Shown here: in pieces, positions 1 to 11,092 of the stretch
Layout: every line of letters begins with the position of its first letter
How positions within the stretch are numbered: the first letter of the stretch is position 1
NCBI GenBank assembly: GCA_902805475.1
Contig: CADCSX010000002.1
Span: 806,001 to 870,000, forward strand
DNA length: 64,000 nt
Source of the DNA: Entonaema liquescens
Lineage: Eukaryota > Ascomycota > Sordariomycetes > Xylariales > Xylariaceae
Reading direction: 5' to 3'
Notes under the pieces: generated by a model
Told to the model about the DNA's origin: nothing
Seen by the model: only the letters and a program-made list of their open reading frames with translations
Database searches by the model: none
Position numbers and translations under genes: made by a program

Positions 1-465
1 TCTGTTCTGGTGGTAGCGTGTTGCTATTGAGTTTTGCAGCCCCAGCAGCGACAAGAGCGATTGCAGTCGTAACAAGGATATGGAAGAATATGAGGTATTG
101 GGTGTCAAAAGGACGTCGCAATTTCGGAAGGATATAAACGCGCCTATAATTTAGTAAGCATTTGAAGAAGAGACTGTACATAGCTTGGACTTGTGTATGG
201 CTTACGACTCGTGAAGAATGCCACAGGCGGCAGCAAGGAGGGGAGATAGCCCAATGCTAGCAACCAGGGCAGCGCTCGAACTATGAGAATCATGTATCTC
301 GATAGCACTGGCAATAACCCTTAAAGTGCAGAATATGAAGAGGAAGAACCAGCCAATGATCGCCCCGTGCTTTAAGCCATGCTTTTTGGCAACATATATT
401 ATCGAGGGAGATATCGTGAGGTAGATGACTAGTAGAGCAACGGGTAGAGCTGTTGAAGAGGCCAT
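1..465 (-). CDS. DUF7702-like fungal integral membrane protein (3' part outside the window)
   Basis: The ATG is at 465. Exon 1 is 465-206, intron 205-144 has a GTAAGC donor, a TTACTAA branch site and a TATAG acceptor, and exon 2 runs from 143 off the left edge. Exon 1 encodes a hydrophobic N-terminus with helices around residues 7-25 and 35-52, then the block IGLSPLLAAACGILHES. Exon 2 restores the frame and continues with FHILVTTAIALVAAGAAKL, another helix. The GILHE block followed by a helix beginning HILVT is how I recall fungal DUF7702 proteins, which are multi-pass membrane proteins of unknown function. The reading frame is continuous and the splice signals are good. Family assignment is from memory of motifs, so the name is less certain than the gene. 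Confidence 0.62.
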
Positions 466-1702
466 CTCGTGGGAAATATAAAGGCACGTAATAAGGATTG
501 CAACCGAGCACGATGCGATACTTCAAAGAGCATGTCTAGGAGAGTTTGGATTCTATAGAGGGCACGGGGCCAAGACTTTATTATATAGGTATTCTTACCT
601 TTACTCGTTTCCCAAGCGACGTTTGAGGCCCGATTCCATAGTCTAGCTGCAACCAGCACTGCCATCATGTAATATCTTAATTTGCTAAGAGTGGATTGAT
701 GTCGATTGGATTACCAGTTTTTGATAGCTCTAAAGCTGACCGTTGAGTTGGAATGCCTATTGCAAAGCAGGTTATCACCTGGCTATGCTGTTCATTCAGG
801 GGCAGTAATTTGGAGCTCGGTACTAAATATACTAGTATAAGGCATCAACTTTATCGCGTCAGGCATCAAGTTGTTCAATGAGCCGCGGAATACCCCACTA
901 CGAGCATCTCCACAGCAATGCTACATGCTTATAGGCCCCAGCTTGTCAAAAATGTCTTTATTTAGACTGAGGTTAGTTGCTATAGGTTCCGCCAAGCTTG
1001 GATGCCTTATGCGAAGAGCAAAGATCAATCCAGCAATTTTTGGTTCATATACCGATATTCCAGGCCTCAGTTTTGATGGACTTGAGACGAACAAATCTAC
1101 AATCAAGAATTGGAGAAGTCTGTCACGTAGTACGCGTAGTTCATGTAACCCAACACGCCCCCAAATCTTGACTCGTCTGAACCAATCATGTGTAAATCAA
1201 GTTAAATATTGCCAAATTAATCTCAGCCACAATTGAATATTTTTCTACTAATACACTCAACAGGTTCCTGGACTGATCCTTACCTAACCTAGACTTCATT
1301 ATAAATGAGAAACCAAAGATAAGAGTATACCGTAAATGCCTACAGAGCTGCAGGAAGATATGTAAATCACTATCGAATTAAGACCAATATTTGCCCTTGG
1401 ATAGGTATCATTTTCATATTCTTAGATGATCTGATACCTCACTTATCTACCCGCCCCCTAGGTATCGTCCGACCTGCCAAGCATGGGTTATTCAGGTTTC
1501 ACCAATGCGCCGTTCTGCAGCAGTTCAAACCCCTCTGCGGCTGATGCTGCTAATGAGGGGAAGAGAGCCCCCCGAAGCTTTGAAAGTCCTTATTTCTCGA
1601 GCTCCGAGGAGTTCCGACTAACTCTCCAAGGCATTACGTACCAGAAACGACCAGATGCTCGCCATTCAAGGGTCTCTCCTATAACCATGACCCTCAACAA
1701 CC
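466..1702. other. Intergenic region with an unassigned minus-strand open block
   Basis: No complete gene is supported. On the minus strand an open block of about 90 codons (roughly 1190 down to 921) has protein-like composition (for example LRDRLLQFLIVDLFVSS) but no clear start, no family I recognise and stops on both sides. It may be a remnant. The rest is ordinary upstream sequence of the two flanking divergent genes. Confidence 0.4.
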
Positions 1703-4700
1703 ATGGCAGGGCGTTTATCAATCTCGCAACCCTGCCAGACATGTGGAACTAATGCCGAAAAGACGTTTACTTGCATCCAATGCAATAACTTTGCCTTCTG
1801 CGACGCGTGTTGGCCAAAGTGGTTCCTGCATACCCCGGGCGCTGTTGGTTGGTTAGTACACATCTCTTAAAGGTCTTAATCCTGGAAAGCCACGCGACTA
1901 TATCTACATCTGCAAAGCACGGACAAGTCTAATTACCATGAATGATCGACAGGAACGGAAAACCACACGAGAAGGCGGACCCCCTTGTTGTCCACCGGTT
2001 ACGTCAGATCTTGGAGCCAACCCGCACAGACGCAGAACACGAATCCGAACTTCTCGAGGATAGAGATACAACTTGGTTTGGGTTCGGTCGCGATGCCTTC
2101 GGTCACCCCCTATTCCACGATTATGGGCGGTTCGCCGCCATAATGAGCGAAACAGCCACCGACGAGACACTCGAGAGGTATCCACAGTTGACAACGTTTA
2201 TCGGGGAAACCGGTAGGCCACGATACTTCTTTATTTAGGTATATCTTGTCTAACAGCATCATAGGTGCTGGGAAGAGCACCCTAATCAAGCTCCTTATTG
2301 ACCGTCATGACTTGGCGGCCCCCGAGGGTTCTAATTACTACGCTCCGGTAACGTCATCTAGCCATGATCGTATTTCCACCACGGGTGATGTCCATCTATA
2401 CGCAGATCCATCAACTCTATATAGCAGTCATCCACTGCTGTTAGTTGACTGTGAAGGCCTGAGTGGAGGAGAAGCTATTCCAAAGCAGCTGAGGCATCAG
2501 TCTCAAAGCTCAAATGCGGACTCGGGTAACAGTAGTGCGAACAGACATGGCTTGACTAGAAAGATCCTGTGGGCGGATACTCCTTATACCCAAAAGAGAG
2601 AGTATACTGTTAGTCAGCTATATCCTCGAATTCTATACACCTTCTCGGACGTTGTGGTATTCGTTTTGCGGAATCCGAGGTCGTTTGAGTCAATGGTTCT
2701 TGACAAGTTAATACGTTGGGGTGCTGCCTCTAGTACGTCTTTTCTTCACTCCTTTTCATCTAACCCCTTTTTATCCTCGCTAAAACATATGCAATCCCCT
2801 GAATCGCCTACGTTGAAATTATAAAATTGCTTCATTGCTGAATGTGATTACTTACTTTCAATGGTGTAGTTGATAAATCACTTAATCAACCAGTACTTCC
2901 ACACGCGATAATTGTATTCAACGCCACAGATATCAATGTCGATGAAAGAGAATGGGATGTTACGACAGCGACGAAGTTGTTAATGACAGATATCCATGAT
3001 GCTATCATGCGCGAGCCAGCCTTACAGGAACATGGTGCGTGCATTGTAGCCTTTTGCAGGGAGACTATTCTCATTGTATCTACCCCCAACAAAGCTAACT
3101 GGTTCGCAGTATGCTCAAATACTTCTCAACCTCCCACCTGCTATACGCTTTCTGCTTTTCCCATGGTAGAGACTAATATTTGTTATATACCTAGGTGCAA
3201 ACATGGCGAAGGCGCGGAAAGATAATAAGGAGCACCAAGGAACTCCTCGAGTGCTATTATGGTTCTATTAATGTCGTACGAATACCATACAAGGGGTCAT
3301 ATAGTAAGAGGCAATATACTTTATTATTGACTCCCCAACCCTCACATCTTGGACCGTCCCCTAGGAAGAAACCTACACCCCTCAGATCTTACCCCTAGGG
3401 TAGCAATTAATTAGCCATCGCTAATGTAAGATGATCCAGTGCTGATGAACGAACAAGTCGGCAAGCTTTCAGGCCTACTAAAAGACCGTTGCAAAGCATC
3501 ATACCTAAGAAAAAGAGAAGTGCGCATGCTAGCCAACACAGAGAAGCTTCAGTTTTACCTTCAAGCAGCTTACGATCATTTTACCAAAGATCTCAACACG
3601 CCGTTCGATTTCGTAAAGGAGACCCTTCGGCACAGCCCCATCTCTAGAAACTTTGAAGGAAACATATTGAACTTAGCCTTAGCAATCAAGCACAAGTCTA
3701 GCAATTTGATTCTTAGCTGCGATACTGAACAGATATTTCGGGCTATGGGACCGATGATAGCATCGTGCGTGATGCTTGACGCCGTTCGTCAGAACCTACC
3801 GGGTGAAGTCACACTTACTTGCCTTCAGTATTCAATATCTTATTGCTAACTGCTATGTAGGTAGCGCAAATCGTCTTCTAGACGGTCGGTATGCCAAGCC
3901 TTGTGCTGGTGCGTTACAGACATTCGCCGATATGTACTGCCCGTGCAGTTTCGTGAACCCGTCTCTCACCGGGGATCTTGGTCGATGCTATAATGTTAGA
4001 TCCGGTCATAACCCTAAAGGGCACCAGAACAAGCAAGGGAAGATAATCGGAAATGGCGACTACGAATCCGGTTTTGATGTCGACGCGTTTCGTCCAGTCT
4101 GGGAAGAACTACTGAAAGCAAGTCTGGCTCAAGTTCAGGCTTCTCACTTCAAGCTCGGACAAGAGTTTCCAGATAGGAGCGAGCTTCAGATTGCCGCTCT
4201 CATCCACCAGGAACGTTTGAACGAACTCTACTCCAATGTACTAGGTGTGGCAACGGACTTTATCAGCTACTCCGCCTGCCTGTGCTGTTTGAGAGAGTTA
4301 CCAGAGTGCGCACTTCCATGTGGTCACGTTCTCTGCTTCCCCTGCGCCCAAATATATGGGGTCAGAACATCGAGGACCACAATCGAGATTAGTCGATGCC
4401 CTCTACATGTACGGGATCTCATTTCCAATCCACCTTGGGTTATCGTGACGAAGCCGCGCTATGCGGGCAGTCGAGTCCTTTGTCTTGATGGGTATGCGAT
4501 CCATGCCATACATACATAACACAGGACACATTAGAAAATACTGACTACATGGTTGTAGCGGTGGCGCGCGGGGTATTATACAGTTACGAGTTCTCGCGGA
4601 GATAGAAAAAGTCTTGGGCCCGGATCTGCCTATCCAGTTATTCTTCGACTTGATTGTTGGTACCAAGTAAGTTTCGCAAGAACTATTCGACTCAGGCTTT

Positions 4701-6516
4701 GCTAACCACGCCAAGCTCTGGGGGCATCATCGCAATTGGGCTAGGGGTTAAGAAGTGGTCTGTCAACGCGACAATGCGAAAATTCAAGGACCTATGCAAA
4801 GAGGCTTTCGTACCTCGAGAGATGACAAGCGTACCCCTTTTTGGTGCGCTATCAAGTCTTTACCACGGCAGTCTATACAAGACACAGCCATTTACGAAGT
4901 CACTAAGGAAACACTTTTCAGATCAGACTTTCTTTGGTGGCGCAACTCATAGATCTCCAGTTACTACTTCAACAAAAGTCGCTGTCACTGCTTCGACAGG
5001 TATCGAGCGGCAAGCCGCCGTCTTTGCCAACTATAATCGTCCAGATATATCCGAAAGGAGTGAGAATACCATAACGCACGCTTGGGAAGCTATCTAATAA
5101 AGATACCAGGGCTTCCGTATAGATTTATTCGATCAGATACTCCATCGAAGGAGATGCGTATGTGGGAAGCGTAAGCCTCTTATATCTAAACGCTTAACAA
5201 TGGGTGTTAAGCTAATCATACCCCGGACATAGCGCCCGCGCAACATGTGCAACGCCTCCTTTTTTCAAATCCTTTCTCAAAACCGAAACGAATCAGGAAT
5301 ATGCGAACAACGATCTCCGTCATTCGTGCCCAGTCTTGATTGCCCATTATGAGGCTAAATCGATATGGAGCGACGTAGCAGACCGGCCGCCGGACCTAAT
5401 GCTCTCAATCGGCGCGGGTCGTAACGTAGGAGATCGCAATATAGACGACCCAAGCGCCTTTCGATCATCGCAGTCCATGACTAACGAGACCATCACGACT
5501 ACCGGGCTCAGTACCAGTGCCGTTGTCAGACAGGGTCGAGGAGGAGCCGGTAATTACAAGCGCAAAACCTCGGCAACATCGATGCCTTTCGACGACACAA
5601 ATCAGGGGAAGGCAGCGAGCGGATATGTTGTCCGCGATCCCAAGACACCAATGCTGGTCTCCTTCAACAATCCCATCCCGAACCAGACGGACAAGCTGAA
5701 CGATCAGCGACAATGCGACAGAACTTGGAACCGCTTCATGTCTAGCAGCGCGATGAAAGATGAGTCAATTCGGCAACGCTACATGCGCATATGCCCTGAG
5801 CTCTTGACTAAGTTGCCGAAATTTGATGACATACACAAGATGGGTTCCGTGGAGCAAGAGACCATCGAAGTGTTACGGCAAAACCACCAGGATATTATCG
5901 AAGCCGCGCATAGACTGGTTGCTAGTACGTTCTTCTTCGAAAAGGACGCCAGTAGCGTAAAGCAGACCGCTTCAGGTTATACTTGTACAGGTAAACCCTC
6001 GTTCTTAAAAATTTACTTATCGCATCTATGGGTTTCTTTTTGAGGACAGGTTCTTATAGTAATCGCTGTTTCATAGGATCTATATTCTGTCGATTTAGAC
6101 TATCGTCGCCCGAGCTGAAGGCTTTAGGCTGGTTTCTCGTATCACGATTGGATGGAGATTTTGAGCCATACTTCCTGCTCGAGATACATGACGAAGGGGC
6201 TCCGTGGCCATCGCGGCAGATTGTACTTACCAACTCGGTATTACAAGATATGCATCTACAAGGCGGTTTCCAACTGGACCCTATTCGAATAAATACCGCG
6301 ACAGATGATGCACAGGTCAACATATCCCTCTGCTTGCAGACTTGTCGTTATCCTAGTGGGGTGATAGTCTTGCCTATCAGCGGCTTCCCGAGACGACTCA
6401 TGAGTGAAGATAGCAGTGGGTTGATGTATCAGACTAGTAAGAATACGCCGTATATAGTGAAGAATCTCATGATAGTAGAAAAAAACTATCGGTGGCTGAT
6501 ACGCGACATTTCCTAG
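1703..6516 (+). CDS. Zinc finger - GBP-like GTPase - RING-like - patatin protein (NLR-like), apparently catalytically dead patatin
   Basis: Start ATG 1703 (CAACCATGG). Exons: 1703-1851, 1953-2212, 2265-2732, 2870-3108, 3195-3303, 3440-3802, 3861-4491, 4559-4666, 4716-5059, 5110-5170, 5233-5990, 6077-6516, giving 1309 residues and an exact frame. Domains in order: a Cys-rich finger (about 11-34, CIQCNN then FCDACW), a GTPase with P-loop GETGAGKST (134-142) and G3-type DCEG (198-201) like guanylate-binding proteins, a RING-like Cys/His cluster (about 669-720), then a patatin domain with oxyanion loop DGGGARG (739-745). The expected nucleophile elbow GTSxGG reads GTNSGG (Asn776) and the expected Asp-Gly motif reads NND (936-938), so both catalytic residues look lost. 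The family occurs in fungal NLR-like, non-self-recognition repertoires. The splice between 3034 and 3195 is ambiguous: the version given is in frame with a GTATGC donor and an ACTAAT branch site. The exact exon edges are inference. The domain order is clear. Confidence 0.85.
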
Positions 6517-7787
6517 GCACCTCATCTTCTAGGACCTTTTCATCCGTCATAGAGAAGCGATCGTCGACTACCACAGGCACAACGTCGAATCCCCGAGTAT
6601 CGCTAACCGAATCGATCCCGAGCCCTGCTCCTAGCGTCGACTCGTTCGGGAAGCTATCTCTGGGAAGAGACTCTGACTTCCGGGCTGAGCTAGAGGGTTA
6701 AGCTAGTGAGCCATCGTGAGTGGAGGTCAAGAACGTTACTCGTTATTTCGCATTTGGGCTTTTTGAAAGTGTGCGCTTTCTTAGTTGGACAATAATTAAT
6801 GGGATTGTACGACTACCTTTCTCGAGCTGTATTAAACTAGGAACCCCATTGTGGTTTAAAATAAACTACATCACATAAGCTATTTACGAAGCACTCTAGT
6901 AACCTGATATCCTTGGCAAAGGCCTTAGGTCGTTATCATCTCATAGTAGCGGACGAATCAGAGGTACTGGAAATTATTTCTTCCTAAAGCGTGTAAGCAT
7001 AAACTACTATGACCCTTGACCGATTTGGAATCATAGTAAACGGGTCAGTCTTTTCCTCTCGGGCACCCTTTCTACCCTGAGTGCTCTCCCGAGATGGCGG
7101 GGTCTGGGTCACATCCGAAGTGGATGGGCCAAAGCGAGTCTGCCCCAATTGGGAAAATGGTATTTTCCACCCAGCATATTTCATCTCACTAAGATAAGCA
7201 CTTGCGCAAGGAACGAGACTCTATGAACACTAAATCTGACTAAGTACATATCTACGCATTCGTGTCTCGATTAGCTAATTCTCTATACTCTGGGAGCGAT
7301 ATGCGGACAGAAACATATCGATTGGCTTAGATATTAGACGCAAGGGCCTCCCTTCGCAGATTTAGTTATGGCTTCTCGAAGAAATAGACCTCAAAAGGAA
7401 ACCGCACTGTGGCGGAGTCTCGATGATCCAGGGCGAAGCTTCTCACGAGATGACGTATAGGTCTTGGGCGTTGAAGACTTACTCGACTCAGATGGAGCAC
7501 CTTCACGCAGGTTCGGGGTTTATTGAGCTAGGACAACTTCAGCTCTTCATCGAGTATGCGTCAGCAACATGTGGATATTCATCTCATCTAGCAGGCCTAG
7601 TTTCTACCCATGGCCTATCCATCCTTGTGTCAAGACTATTGACGCTTACCTATTAAGCCCATCTATCAAGATAGTCGATCAAGGATAGATACATATAAGT
7701 TAAGCAGAGTTGTCAGCAACTTCTAGCTATCAATATTCCTCATCCTCACCACACCTCTCTAGTCTGGACTTGGCCACAGCAGTCAGC
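6517..7787. other. Intergenic region with a Ser/Thr-rich open frame at its left end
   Basis: A second frame, open from 6492 to 6701, overlaps the end of the upstream gene and encodes a Ser/Thr/Pro-rich 69-residue string. It could be an alternative C-terminal tail reached by a frameshift or unseen intron, or simply chance. From 6702 to 7787 I see no supported gene, and the last part is the promoter side of the secreted hydrolase. Confidence 0.4.
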
Positions 7788-9098
7788 ATGCTCTCATCCA
7801 TCGTGTCAGTCTTCGCTCTTGCAGCCACAGCTTTGGCTGTACCGCAATATCCGCACCTAGGATGTAGAGAGCTCTCGATACCCGTCACTGTCAACGTCAA
7901 TCGTTTCATCGTGAATGTCACGGTCAACGACAACTGGGACGCAATCGCCTTGACGCTGGCTCTCACAAGACGGGACTTTAGTGAAAATACGGATCCGCTA
8001 CCGATCACTGGAAGCACGTCTGAGCCTGTGGAGAGCAAGTTCAAGATCGGGGCGACGCTATGCGGAAAAGGAGGTCCCACGTTGGTTCTAACTCATGGTA
8101 TTCTCGAGTCTAAGAAGTATGTATCAGGGAATCCGGATTTGCGATGAAACGTGTGGACATTAACATAGACTTAGGTACTGGCAGCCAACATTTTTGAACT
8201 CCGATAAGTACAACTTCGTCAAAGCTGCTGTTGATGCCGGATATTCTGTCCTCAACTACGACCGCATAGGCGTAGGGTCATCCTCTAAGTAAGCATAGTC
8301 TAGATACTCTGGATGCATAGGATTAAAGGCAACGGAATTTACTAACCCATTTCCTCTACTTTAGGGTGGATGCGCTTTCTGAGGCTCAATTTCAAGTGGA
8401 GGCAGCTGTACTTGATTCACTGGTAGACTATGCGCGATATGCTACTAATGCCACAAAAGTAGCTCTCGTAGGCCACAGCTATGGGGCATACCTATCAGTC
8501 GCATCTGCAGCCAGCAAAAAGACCGCCGTTGATGCTCTCGTACTCAGCGGTTTCGCGGGCGGCTTCGGTTATTTCGGCCCCTTTCTCGCCGGCTCCGGCT
8601 TCAGAGTCGCACGGATCCAGAACCCTCTTCGTTGGGGCGCTCTGGGCTCGGGGTATCTGACGTCGGCAGACCTGTTCGCCGAGACGTATGCTTACTTCGG
8701 AGAGAAAGATGATTTCGAACGACGGGTTGCCGAGTGGTCGCACTACAAAGATAGCGAGCCGTTTGCCGTGGGCGAATTGCCGTCGCTTATTGCGAGCAGT
8801 CCTCTTAAGTTCAAAGATGTTACGGCCCCAGTACTCGCTATCCAGGGACAGTTCGACCTCTCTGCCTGTGGAGGTAACTGTATCGGTCTTCTGGATGGTC
8901 TCAAGGATGACTTTTCTGGTGCTAAGGCCGTTAAGACTGTTGATAATCTGCCCGCGGGGTAAGTTTTACAAGATCAAATATCGAAATGTCGAATGTTCGT
9001 GCTGACTTTGATACTGCAGGCATAACCTCAACCTACACAAGGTTGCCCCTCAAGCATTTGAAACGATCTTTAGCTTCTTAAAAAGCCAAGGAGTATAA
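7788..9098 (+). CDS. Secreted alpha/beta hydrolase (lipase/esterase type)
   Basis: Exons 7788-8116, 8175-8288, 8365-8958 and 9020-9098 give 371 residues in an exact frame. All three introns have GT-AG ends (GTATGT, GTAAGC and GTAAGT donors). ATG 7788 is preferred because it opens directly into a signal peptide (MLSSIVSVFALAATALA, then VPQ). The hydrolase triad is visible: nucleophile elbow GHSYG with Ser186, acid Asp312 in GQFDLSACGGNC, and His347 in GHNLNLH close to the C-terminus. THGI near residue 105 fits the oxyanion strand. Cysteines around Asp312 suggest a disulphide, as expected outside the cell. The substrate cannot be told from sequence. It faces the next gene tail to tail. Confidence 0.88.
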
Positions 9099-10121
9099 AG
9101 CTTGCCTATTACTCCCAAGCCAGGGCCTGTATCTGTAACTAATCATATTTGACCGTTCATTTCGTTATAACTATAGAACTAGGCACCGCCGATGCCAATG
9201 GTGCGAACTGCTGGGTTGAGGAGGTCGCTGTCAATATTAACTTATATTTAGACGGTATACAAGACTGAGATAAAGTTGCAAGGAAGAGTTTAATATAATA
9301 TTCAGCGTAATAAAGCCTTTGTGGCGTTTAAATAGAGAAAATATTCACCAGAAGATACTATCACAACCTTGGGCTTTTAAGAGACATGGGGGTTACTGCA
9401 AGAAACAATGTGGCTTTCAAATTTCCAAACTGCTTCGCTATCAACTATTATACATTCCTCCATTTTTGAATGGTTTTTTTTGAATCCGTTTCCCTAATCC
9501 CGCGTCCTGCGGGTACTTTAATACCAAGTTTCGAAGCCGACCAACGGCGATATGTCTAATAGATAATGGTACACACAATGTAGAACCTCTAGAGAGGAGC
9601 ATCGACAACTGCCCCTCATCCCACCGCTCGTACCATTCCAGGTTGGGCCTCGTCTTTGGGACCAAAATGTGGAACCGTCCGAGCGTCGCCTTCAACTCGT
9701 TTCGACCCCGCCTGCGCCACCGCCATTATCTCAACATTTCTGGAGCTGGCAAGTGATTCGGTCATGCGAGAGTCGATCTACGGCAGGATTGCCGTGCTCG
9801 AGCTGAGGAGCGTTTCGATGCTTTCGAGTGCCCGTCGATACTTCTAGCGGACTCGTCTATGGGTAAGCCTGGAAGTAGAGGTTGATGGTTCGGTTTATAT
9901 AGGTAGTTTATAGCAAATATGCAAAAAATGATGGGAAGAAAGGCCTTGGCCCAGGAAGAAAATGGGTATCCAGAGAGCGAAGTAATTAACTTTTTTTTTT
10001 TGGTGTCGAAAGTGATGCGCCGGCGTAGTGGTCGCGTTGGGTGATGCGATCTGACGAGGCGGTGTGGAGAGTCTCCCTGTAATAACCCGAGCCTTTCCCT
10101 CCCATCACACCCAGAAATTGC
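9099..10121. other. Convergent intergenic region
   Basis: This lies between two 3' ends. It holds an oligo-T run at about 9991-10000. Opposite-strand open frames overlap at 9441-9847, and a minus-strand frame with coding-like stretches is broken by an in-frame TAG. None resembles a family I know, so at most this is a gene remnant. Confidence 0.4.
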
Positions 10122-10850
10122 TCAGAACACGAGGTTCACGCCATCTTCTGGATGCTCATAGTAGGATCCGCCCAGCTGTCTTATTAAACGGCATCGTTCC
10201 TCCATATTGTAGGTGTTGTTGATTCTGCCGATGCCTCTCGAAGACGCGTCTCCGTGTGTTGTTCTTAGAACCCAGACGCCACCGCCTGCGGGCCAGCCAA
10301 CGTAGACCACAGGCTGGTTATATCTATCCGGGCTCATGAAATTCCTCCTGTAAGCATCCTCGCTCTCCCACCAGGTAGCTCCCAGTTTGCGCATGTTTCC
10401 GCAATGTCTATCTTCCTCCGTCTGGTCGGTGGACCTCATGGCGATGTGGAATCGGTCCAGGTTTAAGAAGTCGAGTTCGACAGCTGTGCAATGGAGCACG
10501 TAGATTCCTCCATAGCTAGGGTATCCGCGAACGGCGGCGCCGGGTCCTACACCAAATTGTGTTCGGAATTGTGGTTTGTCAAATACCATAAGGTAGTCAT
10601 CTTCCTCCCCGGAATCATAGATGAGATGTCGCGATAGCGCGTCTGTAGGGGCATCTTCCTCTGCGGAATCGTAGTCAAAGCCTCGCGATCGAGAACCCGA
10701 CATAAAATCACGGGTTACGCCATGAGCTCTTGAGCGACGAGCTCTAAATGAAAATAGATAGCTTCCAGACAAAGCTGCAAGAAAAAAGATGGCTGGCGTT
10801 ATGAGGGACATAATGCCCGGAGTAGGTTGTGTTCGGACTGTTGGAGACAT
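10122..10850 (-). CDS. Hypothetical single-pass membrane protein
   Basis: A single open frame of 242 residues. The ATG at 10850 is the first true ATG; the frame extends slightly upstream only through a GTG. Residues about 14-35 form one hydrophobic helix (ITPAIFFLAALSGSYLF) followed by RARRSR, so the rest should face the cytosol if the positive-inside rule holds. The middle is acidic and repetitive: YDSAEED and YDSGEED are two copies of one short motif. The C-terminal part contains two related blocks, GGIYVLHCTAVELDFLN and GGVWVLRTTHGDASS, each followed by a Cys-containing arginine-rich segment and a YY or WW pair, so it may be an internal duplication. I do not recognise the family. Coding quality is good. 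Confidence 0.7.
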   Translation of the reverse strand: MSPTVRTQPTPGIMSLITPAIFFLAALSGSYLFSFRARRSRAHGVTRDFMSGSRSRGFDYDSAEEDAPTDALSRHLIYDSGEEDDYLMVFDKPQFRTQFGVGPGAAVRGYPSYGGIYVLHCTAVELDFLNLDRFHIAMRSTDQTEEDRHCGNMRKLGATWWESEDAYRRNFMSPDRYNQPVVYVGWPAGGGVWVLRTTHGDASSRGIGRINNTYNMEERCRLIRQLGGSYYEHPEDGVNLVF

Positions 10851-10924
10851 CTTGGCTTTGGAGGTCTGCACACCTACCTATAGGTACTCCCGGCTCCGGT
10901 AGACAAGCCCTAATAAACTCACAT

Positions 10925-10979
10925 GGATGCAATATGGATGCAATATAGAAGCACTATAGATGCACTACGGATGCACTAC
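10925..10979 (+). repeat. 11-bp tandem repeat, five copies
   Basis: Five imperfect copies of an 11-bp unit of the form GGATGCAMTAY follow one another, starting at 10925, 10936, 10947, 10958 and 10969. It sits about 75 bp upstream of the start of the minus-strand membrane-protein gene, so it lies in that promoter. Confidence 0.8.
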
Positions 10980-11046
10980 GTGGTTATGCCCACGTCATCT
11001 AGCGGGTTACCTACTGTAAATGACTTGGGCTCTGACGCTTTGCCCA

Positions 11047-11092
11047 GTTGTGTTATGTGTATGTGTGTTATGTGTGTTACGTGTTATGCCAC
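11047..11092 (+). repeat. GT-rich microsatellite
   Basis: A degenerate run built from GTGTTATGTGT-type units, dominated by TG dinucleotides. Confidence 0.6.

Noticed and set aside
429..668. Minus-strand 79-codon frame upstream of the DUF7702 gene
   Set aside because: It overlaps the true start region, shows no motif and no splice partner.
9441..9847. Overlapping opposite-strand frames, one with coding-like residues
   Set aside because: Broken by a stop, no family resemblance and no start; at best a remnant.
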